Shown here: positions 50,317 to 58,304 of the stretch, piece by piece
Layout of the letters: every line of letters begins with the position of its first letter
Position numbering within the stretch: position 1 is the stretch's first letter
Source: an uncultured Lachnospiraceae bacterium
Lineage (GTDB): Bacteria > Bacillota > Clostridia > Lachnospirales > Lachnospiraceae
DNA length: 64,000 nt
Assembly (NCBI GenBank): GCA_910588775.1
Contig: CAJURH010000013.1
Span: 1-64,000 of the forward strand
Direction: 5' to 3'
The notes under the pieces: model-generated
What the model was told of the DNA's origin: nothing
What the model saw: only the letters and a program-made list of their open reading frames with translations
Database searches by the model: none
Program-made: the position numbers and the translations under genes

Positions 50317-50796
50317 CTATCTCTTCTTCAACAACCCCAGCTTCCGCAGCAAGGGTTTCTTAATCGTGCTGTCCACCCGCAGACCATGATGCATTTTGTA
50401 CCGTTTTACGGCCTTTTTTGTCTTGGCGCCCATGATGCCGTTGACTTTTCCGCATTTGTAGCCCAGCTTATTCAGCTTTCTTTGAACTTTTTTCACAGTG
50501 GCTTTGCTAACTGTCTGCTTAGAAGCCGCAGGCGCGGAATAAGCATAAGGACAGACCCCGTTATTATGCAGGTGCGCGGCATGGCCATCACAATAGTAGT
50601 AACACACCCCGGCTCCGCCCCCATTGTAGCCATAACCGCCTCCATGATGGCCGCCTCCATAGCAGCCACTGCCTCCATGATGGCCATGAGCATACACCGT
50701 CTCTGTAAAAGGCTGGCTTACCGCGCCGGATACAGGCGCCAGAGAGATTGCGCCCGCCAGAGCAACCGCCACCAAGCCATGTGTCATACGTTTCAT
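50317..50796 (-). CDS. exported His/Gly/Cys-rich protein with a peptidoglycan-binding domain
   Basis: A 159-residue exported protein. Residues 1-26 are a signal peptide. About 35-90 is rich in His, Gly, Tyr and Cys: AHGHHGGSGCYGGGHHGGGY, then CYYYCDGHAAHLHNNGVCPY, which resembles the YHYHC-GH-AHLH-GVCPY motif of some Firmicutes proteins and looks able to bind a metal. The C-terminal ~60 residues are a PG_binding_1 domain (VKKVQRKLNKLGYKCGKVNG, IMGAKTKKAVKRYK). Thus it is probably tethered to peptidoglycan outside the cell. The start at 50796 follows AAAGGAG. Function unknown. Confidence 0.8.
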   Translation of the reverse strand: MKRMTHGLVAVALAGAISLAPVSGAVSQPFTETVYAHGHHGGSGCYGGGHHGGGYGYNGGGAGVCYYYCDGHAAHLHNNGVCPYAYSAPAASKQTVSKATVKKVQRKLNKLGYKCGKVNGIMGAKTKKAVKRYKMHHGLRVDSTIKKPLLRKLGLLKKR

Positions 50797-50920
50797 ACTA
50801 AAACTCCTTTCCATATAACATTGAATCTTATCGCTCTTTTATTGTAATACATAGCGGATAAAAATGGTATAGAATAATATAACAAAATTTTGTCTCTATT
50901 TTTTATGATCCCAATATCGG

Positions 50921-50949
50921 TTGCCAATAAAATAGGAAAATGATATACT
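50921..50949 (+). promoter_or_regulatory. sigma-A promoter of the solute-binding protein / chemoreceptor operon
   Basis: TTGCCA (50921-50926), 17-base spacer, TATACT (50944-50949), 34 bases before the ATG at 50983. Confidence 0.7.
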
Positions 50950-50982
50950 CATATTTAGAAAAAACAGGAAGGAAAGATACAT

Positions 50983-52221
50983 ATGAAACGGAAATGTTTT
51001 CTCCCACTGCTGGTGGCTGGCGCAATTTTTTTGCTGACAGCCTGCACTGCCAAGAAAACGCCAACAGCGGACCAGAGCGCCTCTACCACTCCCGACATAA
51101 AACTGACTGTCTGGGGCGCCCAGGAAGACGAAGCTCTTTTACAGGAAATAATCGCCTCATTCCAGAAGCGCTACGCTGACCAGGCGGATTTTGACATTAC
51201 CTTCCAGGCACAGAGTGAGTCAAGCTGCAAGGACGCTCTGCTTGCTGATCTGGAAGGCGGGGCGGATGTACTGACTTTCGCCGACGACCAGGTCGCCTCT
51301 CTGGCAGCCGCTGGAGCCTTAGACCCCATCGAAGACGACGCCCAGATCCGCAGCGCTAACATTCCTGCTTCCATAGAAGCCGCCAGTGTAGACGGCGTCC
51401 TCTACGCCTACCCGTTGACAGCCGATAATGGTTATTTTCTCTACTATAACAAAGAGTATTTTTCAGAAAATGACATAAAGAGTCTGAACGGTATGACAGA
51501 AGTTGCCGCGCTGGCTGGACGGAAAGTGTCTATGGACTGGTCTTCCGCATGGTATGTGTACGCTTTCTTCGGCAACACAGGTCTGGAAGTGGGCCTGAAC
51601 GAAGACGGCCTTACCAACTATTGCACCTGGAACAGCGTGGACGGCCCTATTAAAGGCGTAGACGTGGCGCAGGCCATGTTATCCATTGCCGGAAGCTATG
51701 GTTTCGCCAACCAGACAGATGAAGAATTCCTGGCTGGAGTGCAGGATGGTTCCGTCATCGCCGGCGTCAGCGGCGCCTGGAATGCGATGACTGTTGAAGA
51801 AATCTGGGGTGAAAACGCCGGGGCCGCCAAACTGCCTGCCTACACTTGCGCCGGGCAAGAGATACAGATGGCCTCCTTTTCCGGATGTAAGCTTGTGGGC
51901 GTAAACGCCTACTCCAAACACCCCAAATGGGCGGCTCAGCTGGCCCAGTGGATAACCAGCGAGGAAAACCAAACCCTCCGCTTCTCCATGCGGGGACAGG
52001 GTCCCTCCAACATCAATGCCGCCAACTCCCCGGAGGTACAGGCCTCACCCGCCATGGCCGCTTTGCTGGCCCAGTCCGAATTTTCCCAACTTCAGAGAGT
52101 GGGAGGAAAAATCTGGGACCCGGTGGCTGTATTTGCCGGTAACATGGCCCAGGGGAATCCTTCCGGCGCATCGCTACAGGCACAGTTAGACCATATGGTG
52201 GAAGAAGTGACGGCGCGATAG
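50983..52221 (+). CDS. extracellular solute-binding lipoprotein (MalE-like), without transporter genes
   Basis: A 412-residue lipoprotein. The signal ends in LLTAC with the lipid-carrying Cys21. The mature part follows the carbohydrate-type binding protein pattern (SBP_bac_1/8 class): IKLTVWGAQEDEALLQEIIA, DVLTFADDQVASLAAAGALD, YAYPLTADNGYFLYYNKEYF and AAQLAQWITSEENQTLRFSM. Such proteins usually hand sugars to an ABC permease, but none is linked. The gene downstream, 41 bases away and in the same operon, is a chemoreceptor, so this protein may pass ligand information rather than substrate. Ligand unknown. Start set by AGGAAGGAAAG. Confidence 0.9.
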   Translation: MKRKCFLPLLVAGAIFLLTACTAKKTPTADQSASTTPDIKLTVWGAQEDEALLQEIIASFQKRYADQADFDITFQAQSESSCKDALLADLEGGADVLTFADDQVASLAAAGALDPIEDDAQIRSANIPASIEAASVDGVLYAYPLTADNGYFLYYNKEYFSENDIKSLNGMTEVAALAGRKVSMDWSSAWYVYAFFGNTGLEVGLNEDGLTNYCTWNSVDGPIKGVDVAQAMLSIAGSYGFANQTDEEFLAGVQDGSVIAGVSGAWNAMTVEEIWGENAGAAKLPAYTCAGQEIQMASFSGCKLVGVNAYSKHPKWAAQLAQWITSEENQTLRFSMRGQGPSNINAANSPEVQASPAMAALLAQSEFSQLQRVGGKIWDPVAVFAGNMAQGNPSGASLQAQLDHMVEEVTAR

Positions 52222-52262
52222 AAAACCGCAATCGCAACTATGGAGAAGATGGAGGAAACCAC

Positions 52263-53849
52263 ATGAAAGGCAAACGGACATTACAACAGCGATTGATTTT
52301 TCCCATTGTGCTGTTGGGACTGATCACACTGCTGTCCAATATATTGGCAGTATTCGGCATCAACAATGTCAACTCCAACGCTGGAACCATTGTGGACGAA
52401 TACATGGTCAGTGAGGCGAAGCTGGAGGAGATCCGCCGCTCTATGATGGATATTCACCGATTGGCGTTATCTCATATTGTGGCTGCGGACCACGCCACCA
52501 TGATCCGGCTGGTGCAGGAAATCAAGGCAAAAGAAACCGCATTGGATAAAAAACTGACCGCCTATAAAAAGTACATAACACAGAAAGATTCCGAACTCTA
52601 CCAAACCCTTTTAGAAGATTATGAATCTTTCAAGCATTCGTTAATCGGGTTGGTCTGCGCCAGCGCCGATCACAAAACCCAGGAAGCTTATGCAATGGCA
52701 AATGGAGACGTCGCTTCTTACAGTGGCGCCACGGAAAACAACATCGACGCGCTCTATGCTTCTGTGCGGGAACAGGCCCGCAGGGCTAGAAACCGTCTCT
52801 CTGCCGTTTATATTTCTTCCCTAGTCATCAGCGCCGTCACGCTTTTGTGCGGAATCTTCCTGATTGTGGCCGCTTTTCGCATTGTAAAGAAATCTGTGAT
52901 CGAGCCCATACGGGGCGCCATGGATACACTTCAGGACAGCTCCCAGCGCATCAGCGGCGTGGTGGGCGATGTGCGCACCCGGACCCAGAGTTCGAACGAT
53001 AGCGTGCAAGGACTTTACGGTCTGACCGCGCAGCTCTCAGCGGCCCTTGAGGAAATCGCCAGCAGCGCATCCATCATACGGACCAGCGCCGCCGAAACGC
53101 AAAACGACGTGGCAAATATGGCTCAAGAGTGCTCTGCCATCACCGCCTATTCCACAGACATGCGGGGACGCGCCCAGGAAATAGAACAGTCCGCCCAGGA
53201 ACAGATTGACGCAATCCGGACGCGGACTGAGGAAATCCTGTCTGTACTGGACGGCGCCATTAAAAAGAGTCAGAACGTAGACCAAATCGGTATTTTAGTA
53301 AAGGATATCCTAGCCATATCCTCTTCCACGGACCTCATCGCCATCAACGCCTCCATTGAAGCTATGCGGGCGGGAACGGATGGAAAGGGATTCGTGGCCG
53401 TAGCCCGGGAGATTCGCCAGTTAGCCGATATCTGCTCCAAAACCGCAACCCACATCCAAGAAGTCAGCGCAGTCGTGACCGAAGCGGTGGAATATCTAAG
53501 TGACAGTGCGCAGCAACTGGTCAACTATCTGAACAGCGATATTCTGTCCCAATTCGAACAATCCGTCCGATCCGGACAGCAGTATCGGGAAGACGCCAAC
53601 TACATTGAACGCTCCATCGAAGCTTTCAGCGGCCGGGTGGAACGACTCCACAACACAATGGATGAAGTCTCTGGCTCCATCTCAAACATATCCGCCGCCA
53701 TTGACAACGCGGCGTCCGGCGTTAGCGGCGCATCCGGCAACGCCAAGAGCCTGGTGGACGATATGGCAGGCATCACCGCCCGGATGCATACCAACCAGGA
53801 AATTGTAGGCGAACTGCAAAAACAAATGGATGTATTTGCAAACCTGTAA
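52263..53849 (+). CDS. methyl-accepting chemotaxis-type receptor
   Basis: A 528-residue membrane receptor. Helix 1 is about 11-33 (LIFPIVLLGLITLLSNILAV), the outside part about 34-178 looks like a four-helix bundle, and helix 2 is about 182-205 (SSLVISAVTLLCGIFLIVAA). There is no clear HAMP domain: after EPIRGAMDTL the coiled coil follows almost at once. The signalling hairpin tip is near residue 360: STDLIAINASIEAMRAGTDG, which differs from the usual QTNLLALNAAIEAARAGE by Asp for Asn and Met for Ala. No flagellar or che genes are in the window. It probably reads the solute-binding lipoprotein encoded upstream. Start follows GGAGG. Confidence 0.9.
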   Translation: MKGKRTLQQRLIFPIVLLGLITLLSNILAVFGINNVNSNAGTIVDEYMVSEAKLEEIRRSMMDIHRLALSHIVAADHATMIRLVQEIKAKETALDKKLTAYKKYITQKDSELYQTLLEDYESFKHSLIGLVCASADHKTQEAYAMANGDVASYSGATENNIDALYASVREQARRARNRLSAVYISSLVISAVTLLCGIFLIVAAFRIVKKSVIEPIRGAMDTLQDSSQRISGVVGDVRTRTQSSNDSVQGLYGLTAQLSAALEEIASSASIIRTSAAETQNDVANMAQECSAITAYSTDMRGRAQEIEQSAQEQIDAIRTRTEEILSVLDGAIKKSQNVDQIGILVKDILAISSSTDLIAINASIEAMRAGTDGKGFVAVAREIRQLADICSKTATHIQEVSAVVTEAVEYLSDSAQQLVNYLNSDILSQFEQSVRSGQQYREDANYIERSIEAFSGRVERLHNTMDEVSGSISNISAAIDNAASGVSGASGNAKSLVDDMAGITARMHTNQEIVGELQKQMDVFANL

Positions 53850-53865
53850 ACTTTAAACATGCTCC

Positions 53866-53912
53866 AAAAAGCCAGAGCAAAACTGTTATACTCCAGCTTG
53901 CTCTGGCTTTTT
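53866..53912. terminator. bidirectional terminator between the chemoreceptor and the M14 peptidase genes
   Basis: AAAAAGCCAGAGCAA (53866-53880) pairs perfectly with TTGCTCTGGCTTTTT (53898-53912); A5 and T5 tracts on both sides serve both converging genes. Confidence 0.88.
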
Positions 53913-53934
53913 CCAATATCTCATTTATATATCG

Positions 53935-54852
53935 TTATACCAGCTCTTCCGCCCATACGGCAATCTGAGCGAGAATCCCTAAGGGGATACAGTGAATCTC
54001 CTCATACGTTTCTTTCTGATATTTTGTATGTAATGGGAAAGAAGCCGCTTCTTCCACTGTCTCCACTGTCAATGCAGGCATCTTCATAACTTCTGAATAA
54101 TAATTCACTGAATTCCCACCACTTCCCGGCGTCAAGAATTCATCATCCTCTCCACCAATTTCATAATGGGATAAACCTTGCAGATATTTTGCCAACTGGA
54201 GGCTATATGCATTGTAGTCGCTGGACATTGCATGGCGGTAATAATAGATAATCTTTCCTCTGGAATGGAAGTCCACATAACCAATGCTGTCGCAGGAATT
54301 GAACAGCCGGACCAACGCCTTTGTCTCATTCTCACTGGCGGGCGCATCCCCATCCCTTTGCGGACGATAAGAGCGGCAGGGAAAATTCCGGTTAATATCC
54401 ACGCCACGGGCATTACATTTCCATTCCCTGGCCGGTACGTCCTGCGCCTCCAGAGCCTGGCGAAGCTTCGGGTCCCGAATGCGCTCAAATCCCCGGCAAG
54501 CAATCTCATACCCATCTGGATTCACCAACGGCACAAAGCAGATGCCATATCCCCGCAATAGTTCATAAACCGTATAAGGCTGCCCCTGAATGGGCAAATT
54601 TTCCCGATAAGCCTGGGCATAATTTTCCATTATCTGTATCAGGACAATCGGGTTAATGCTTTCCCGTCCATGTATTCCCGATGTGCAAAAAAGCGTTTTT
54701 CTGGGATTGCCCAAAGTCAGTGATAAAATTTCCCTGTTATCATGGCTGGTCCCGATGGCGTCCAAATGGATAAACCGCGGATATTGCCCTGCCAATTTCT
54801 GCATCCTCGCATACATCTCTTCATAGGTATAAATTTTTTCCATTGCGCACAT
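53935..54852 (-). CDS. M14 family zinc carboxypeptidase
   Basis: A 305-residue zinc peptidase of the carboxypeptidase A fold. Zinc ligands: His and Glu in SGIHGRESINP (HxxE) and His in GYVDFHSRGKI; the catalytic Glu is in ALTVETVEEA. RGVDINRNFPC carries the conserved Asn-Arg of the substrate pocket, and VNPDGYEIA is typical. There is no signal peptide. It resembles YqgT-type enzymes thought to cut gamma-D-Glu-diamino acid bonds in wall peptides, which would fit peptide recycling. The start at 54852 follows AGGAGG; an ATG nine bases further on is also possible. Confidence 0.88.
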   Translation of the reverse strand: MCAMEKIYTYEEMYARMQKLAGQYPRFIHLDAIGTSHDNREILSLTLGNPRKTLFCTSGIHGRESINPIVLIQIMENYAQAYRENLPIQGQPYTVYELLRGYGICFVPLVNPDGYEIACRGFERIRDPKLRQALEAQDVPAREWKCNARGVDINRNFPCRSYRPQRDGDAPASENETKALVRLFNSCDSIGYVDFHSRGKIIYYYRHAMSSDYNAYSLQLAKYLQGLSHYEIGGEDDEFLTPGSGGNSVNYYSEVMKMPALTVETVEEAASFPLHTKYQKETYEEIHCIPLGILAQIAVWAEELV

Positions 54853-54907
54853 ATCCCCTCCTATACATTAACCCGTTGAAATTTGCCTTTTTAAAACATT
54901 CTATGCC

Positions 54908-56149
54908 TTATGGGCGTATCTGCCCGTTTCCATAAATAATATATTTTGTGGTGGTCAGGGCCTGCAACCCCATGGGCCCCCGTACATGGAGCTTCTGGGT
55001 GCTGATACCGATCTCCGCCCCGTAACCGAACTCAAAGCCGTCTGTAAAACGAGTGGATGCATTTACATAAACCGCCGCCGCGTCCACTTCATTCAGGAAA
55101 CGCTGGGCATGATCGTAGCGGTTGGTGACAATGGCCTCTGAATGTTTCGTATTGTAACGGTTGATATGCTCAATGGCTTCGTCCAGCGAGTCAACCACTT
55201 TTATGGAAATTTCATAATCCAGATATTCCTTACCCCAGTCCTCTTCTGTAGCCTCCACCGCTTCGGGCGCCAGCTCACATACCTGAGAATCCCCGTGGAT
55301 GATTACGTGTTTCTCTTTCAGAGACTCCGCCAGCACAGGCAGGAAATCATTCTTCACCTTCTCATGAACCAGCAAGGATTCGCAGGCGTTGCACACACCT
55401 ACCCGCTGCGTCTTGGCGTTAATCACAATGGCCGCCGCCATCTCCAGATCGGCGCTTTCATCTACATAGATATGACAATTCCCCGTGCCTGTCTCAATAA
55501 CCGGAATGGCGCTGTTGTTCACCACCGTCTGAATCAGCCCCGCCCCGCCTCTGGGAATCAGCACATCCACATACTGATTCATTTTCATAAACTGCACGGT
55601 GACCTCTCTGGATACATCGTCTATAAACTGAATGGCGTCCGGCGTTACCTGGCATCTGGATAAACTGGCGCGAATACAATTTACAATGGCCAGATTGGAA
55701 TGAATAGCGTAGCTGCCGCCTTTTAAAATCACCACATTGCCCGTCTTGAAGCACAGGCCAAATGCGTCTGCCGTAACGTTGGGACGCGCCTCATAGATAA
55801 TGCCCACCACGCCTAACGGCACCCGCTTCTGCCCGATTAGCAGGCCATTGGGCCTTTCTTTCATCACGGACACCTCGCCAATGGGATCGTCCAAATCCGC
55901 CAACTGGCACAGTCCTTCCGCCATGGCCACAATTCTCTGGGAATTCAGTGCCAGGCGGTCCAACAGCCCTTCGGACAAACCAGACTCTTTTCCCGCTTTC
56001 ATATCAATGGCGTTGGCCGCCAAAATCTCTTCCTGGTTCTTCACCAAATCCTCAGCCACCTGTCTCAACGCCTGGTTTTTCACATCTGTATGTAGCGTGC
56101 GCAGCACAGGCTCCGCCTGTTTGGCTCTCTGACCAATGGTCTCTAACAT
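54908..56149 (-). CDS. proA: glutamate-5-semialdehyde dehydrogenase (gamma-glutamyl phosphate reductase)
   Basis: A 413-residue enzyme, the second step of proline synthesis: NADPH-dependent reduction of gamma-glutamyl phosphate. Aldehyde-dehydrogenase-fold motifs: KRVPLGVVGIIYEARPNVTA, NVVILKGGSYAIHSN, the catalytic Cys in RVGVCNACESLLV, and RFTDGFEFGYGAEIGISTQK. The ATG at 56149 is used because AGGAGG lies nine bases upstream; two earlier ATGs are too near the site or lack one. It is the last gene in the proB cluster, 29 bases after the folate gene. Confidence 0.97.
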   Translation of the reverse strand: MLETIGQRAKQAEPVLRTLHTDVKNQALRQVAEDLVKNQEEILAANAIDMKAGKESGLSEGLLDRLALNSQRIVAMAEGLCQLADLDDPIGEVSVMKERPNGLLIGQKRVPLGVVGIIYEARPNVTADAFGLCFKTGNVVILKGGSYAIHSNLAIVNCIRASLSRCQVTPDAIQFIDDVSREVTVQFMKMNQYVDVLIPRGGAGLIQTVVNNSAIPVIETGTGNCHIYVDESADLEMAAAIVINAKTQRVGVCNACESLLVHEKVKNDFLPVLAESLKEKHVIIHGDSQVCELAPEAVEATEEDWGKEYLDYEISIKVVDSLDEAIEHINRYNTKHSEAIVTNRYDHAQRFLNEVDAAAVYVNASTRFTDGFEFGYGAEIGISTQKLHVRGPMGLQALTTTKYIIYGNGQIRP

Positions 56150-56178
56150 ATGCATTTCCCTCCTGTCTGACATGTCCA

Positions 56179-56727
56179 TTATATATAGATTTTCTCCTGC
56201 GTAATGACCCGGTCCGGAACAATATCCGTCTGCTCGTAAGGAACCGCGTCCAAAACTTGAAACTCAAAAGCCAAAGCCACTGTAAAATGCCTGGGATGTT
56301 TCTCTAGATAACGGTCGTAGAAACCGCCGCCGTAACCCACCCGCCTCCTGTGCGCATCAAAGGCCACGCCTGGCATGAGCATCAACGCCTCCTCCCAGTT
56401 GACCGCCTCTCCATAAGCCGGCTCCGGAATCTGAAAATATCCCGGCTCCAGTTGGTCGTAGCTTGTAAATGCATAGAATACCAAATCCTTTCCATGCACT
56501 TTCGGCACGGCCACCCTTTTTTCGGCTTTCCAGGCCGCCTCAATCAGCGTCCGGGTGAATACCTCCCTGTTGTAATCTACATAAGCATATATACAGTCCG
56601 CTTTCTGAAATTCTTCCAGTTGGAGCGTCTGCGCAGCAATCCGCTGGCTCCACGCGCCAATCTGTTCCTCTGAAATTTCCTTCCTCTGGGCAAATATCTT
56701 TTTGCGAATGCTTTGTTTGTCTTTCAT
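56179..56727 (-). CDS. 5-formyltetrahydrofolate cyclo-ligase
   Basis: A 182-residue enzyme that converts 5-formyl-THF to 5,10-methenyl-THF with ATP, salvaging folate. Motifs: RKKIFAQRKEISEEQI at the N-terminus, IYAYVDYNREVFT, and the nucleotide-binding GVAFDAHRRRVGYGGGFYDR, the family signature. Length is normal (about 180-190). It begins three bases after the DUF896 gene and precedes proA, an arrangement that does not reflect one pathway but is probably one operon. Confidence 0.95.
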   Translation of the reverse strand: MKDKQSIRKKIFAQRKEISEEQIGAWSQRIAAQTLQLEEFQKADCIYAYVDYNREVFTRTLIEAAWKAEKRVAVPKVHGKDLVFYAFTSYDQLEPGYFQIPEPAYGEAVNWEEALMLMPGVAFDAHRRRVGYGGGFYDRYLEKHPRHFTVALAFEFQVLDAVPYEQTDIVPDRVITQEKIYI

Positions 56728-56730
56728 CTT

Positions 56731-56943
56731 CTATTTCTTTCTCACCTTCTCACCTAGATTCGTAATGGAGCCGTCCGCTTCTCTCACGTCAATTCTATCT
56801 AACTGGGTGCGCAGATTTCCCCGGATAGCTGCAATGTACTCCTGGCGCAGCCTCTGCTGCTCCTCTGTCTCTTCCTGGGTCAGACCCACGCTTTTTTTCT
56901 TGCGGGCAAGCGCGTTAATCCGGTCTATGGTTTTCTGATCCAC
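56731..56943 (-). CDS. DUF896 family protein (YnzC-like)
   Basis: A 70-residue helical protein of the DUF896/UPF0291 family: IDRINALARKKKSVGLTQEE, then EEQQRLRQEYIAAIRGNLRT, typical of YnzC and YneF-type proteins in Firmicutes. The N-terminus folds as a helical hairpin; function unknown, with a loose link to SOS or stress in Bacillus. The start is GTG at 56943 with AAGGAGGG in front. It sits between proB (17 bases) and the folate gene. Confidence 0.93.
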   Translation of the reverse strand: MDQKTIDRINALARKKKSVGLTQEETEEQQRLRQEYIAAIRGNLRTQLDRIDVREADGSITNLGEKVRKK

Positions 56944-56960
56944 TTTTCTTTCCCTCCTTC

Positions 56961-57812
56961 TTATGGATTCACAAGCTGGTCAATGTAATCGATCAAGTAG
57001 AACTCTTCCTTGGGATTGGCCAAAAACAGCGTGCCCTCCGGTTCACCATCCATGATCTTGTGTATGATGTGAAAGTCCGATCCGTTGGCTATGACCATGT
57101 CCGCGCCTGCGCCGGTGGCGATTCTGGCCGCTTCCAGTTTGGTGGCCATCCCTCCGGTGCCCACCCGGCTTCCGGTGGTCTTCTTGCCCATCTTCATATA
57201 ATGCTCGTCCATATTTTCCACCAGACTGACAAACTCTGCCTGGGGGTTCTCCCTGGGATCGTCGGTGAACAGCCCGTCGATGTCAGATAACAGAATCAAC
57301 AGATCCGCCCGAATCAGCGCGGAAACAATAGCCGACAGCGTGTCGTTATCCCCGAACTGAATCTCGTATGTAGATATGGTGTCGTTTTCATTGACAATGG
57401 GAATCACCCGCATTTTCAGAAGCTCCTCGAAGGTGTTCTGGGCATTTCTTCTGTTTAAATGGTTCACCATAGTGTTCTTGGTCATCAGAATCTGTCCCGC
57501 CGTCTGGTTATATTCGGCAAATAATTTCTGGTAAATCATCATTAAGCGGGCCTGCCCGATTGCCGCACAGGCCTGCTTTTGTTCCACCCGGTCCGGTTTC
57601 CCGCCCAATCCCAGAACTGCGCTCCCCACGCCGATGGCCCCCGAAGACACCACCACGACTTCTTTGCCCTGGTTGCTAAGGTCTGTGATCTCCCGCACCA
57701 GAACTTCCATCTTCGTCAGATTCAGTCTTCCTGTCTCATGGTGGGTCAGAGAAGACGAGCCTATTTTTATGACAATTCTCTTTTTGCCTTTTAAATTTCC
57801 TCGGTAATCCAC
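56961..57812 (-). CDS. proB: glutamate 5-kinase, short form without PUA domain
   Basis: A 283-residue amino-acid kinase, the first step of proline synthesis. Motifs: KRIVIKIGSSSLTHHETGRL, VVVVSSGAIGVGSAVLGLG, VIPIVNENDTISTYEIQFGD, LLILLSDIDGLFTDDPREN, and GTGGMATKLEAARIATGAGA. Escherichia coli ProB is about 367 residues because of a C-terminal PUA domain; that domain is absent here, a known variant. Proline feedback through the kinase domain is still possible. The start is GTG at 57812. It heads the operon proB-DUF896-folate ligase-proA. Upstream, TGGACG-17-TAAAAT could be a promoter. Confidence 0.95.
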   Translation of the reverse strand: MDYRGNLKGKKRIVIKIGSSSLTHHETGRLNLTKMEVLVREITDLSNQGKEVVVVSSGAIGVGSAVLGLGGKPDRVEQKQACAAIGQARLMMIYQKLFAEYNQTAGQILMTKNTMVNHLNRRNAQNTFEELLKMRVIPIVNENDTISTYEIQFGDNDTLSAIVSALIRADLLILLSDIDGLFTDDPRENPQAEFVSLVENMDEHYMKMGKKTTGSRVGTGGMATKLEAARIATGAGADMVIANGSDFHIIHKIMDGEPEGTLFLANPKEEFYLIDYIDQLVNP

Positions 57813-57898
57813 GCCTTTTTCTATCCCCTTTTTCTTTTGTCCCCTTTATTTTACACTATATTTCGCCATTCGTCCACTATGGGCTTTTTATGACTTAT

Positions 57899-58252
57899 CT
57901 AACTGGAATAATTCTCCAGAAAACTGTATAACTCCACCTCGGACTTGATGAATTTGCCCTGTTCGATCTCCTGCTGCACCGCTTCTGGAAGACTGGAAAC
58001 CTGTATGTTGGTGTATTCGTACACCGTCTCGCCGTCCCCCCGGTATACATGCACCTTTCCGTTGTCGTTTTTCAGATAAAATCCCGCGTCCAGCGTCTGG
58101 TTCTCCGCTTCCAAAGCCTGGTATTCCCGCTGCACAGCCTTTAATTCCCGCACCTGTCCTCTCAGCTGGGAAATCCGGTAGCTTCCGTAAAAACCCAGGG
58201 TAAATATTGCCACAACCAAGAAAATGCCGGCGCCATAGAAAATTTTTCGCAT
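57899..58252 (-). CDS. membrane-anchored protein with a BofC-like C-terminal domain
   Basis: A 117-residue protein with one N-terminal helix (about 4-25: IFYGAGIFLVVAIFTLGFYG), a short coiled coil (LRGQVRELKAVQREYQALEA) and a C-terminal domain reading KNDNGKVHVYRGDGETVYEY and SSLPEAVQQEIEQGKFIKSE, ending in ELYSFLENYSS. This end resembles the C-terminal domain of BofC, a forespore-secreted regulator of pro-sigma-K processing, but the N-terminal BofC domain is missing. Start ATG 58252 has AGGAG upstream. Likely spore- or envelope-related; role unproven. Confidence 0.72.
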   Translation of the reverse strand: MRKIFYGAGIFLVVAIFTLGFYGSYRISQLRGQVRELKAVQREYQALEAENQTLDAGFYLKNDNGKVHVYRGDGETVYEYTNIQVSSLPEAVQQEIEQGKFIKSEVELYSFLENYSS

Positions 58253-58304
58253 ACGATCACTCCTTTTTCTATTCAGTATCGGCATTTTTCTCATTATTCA
58301 TTCA

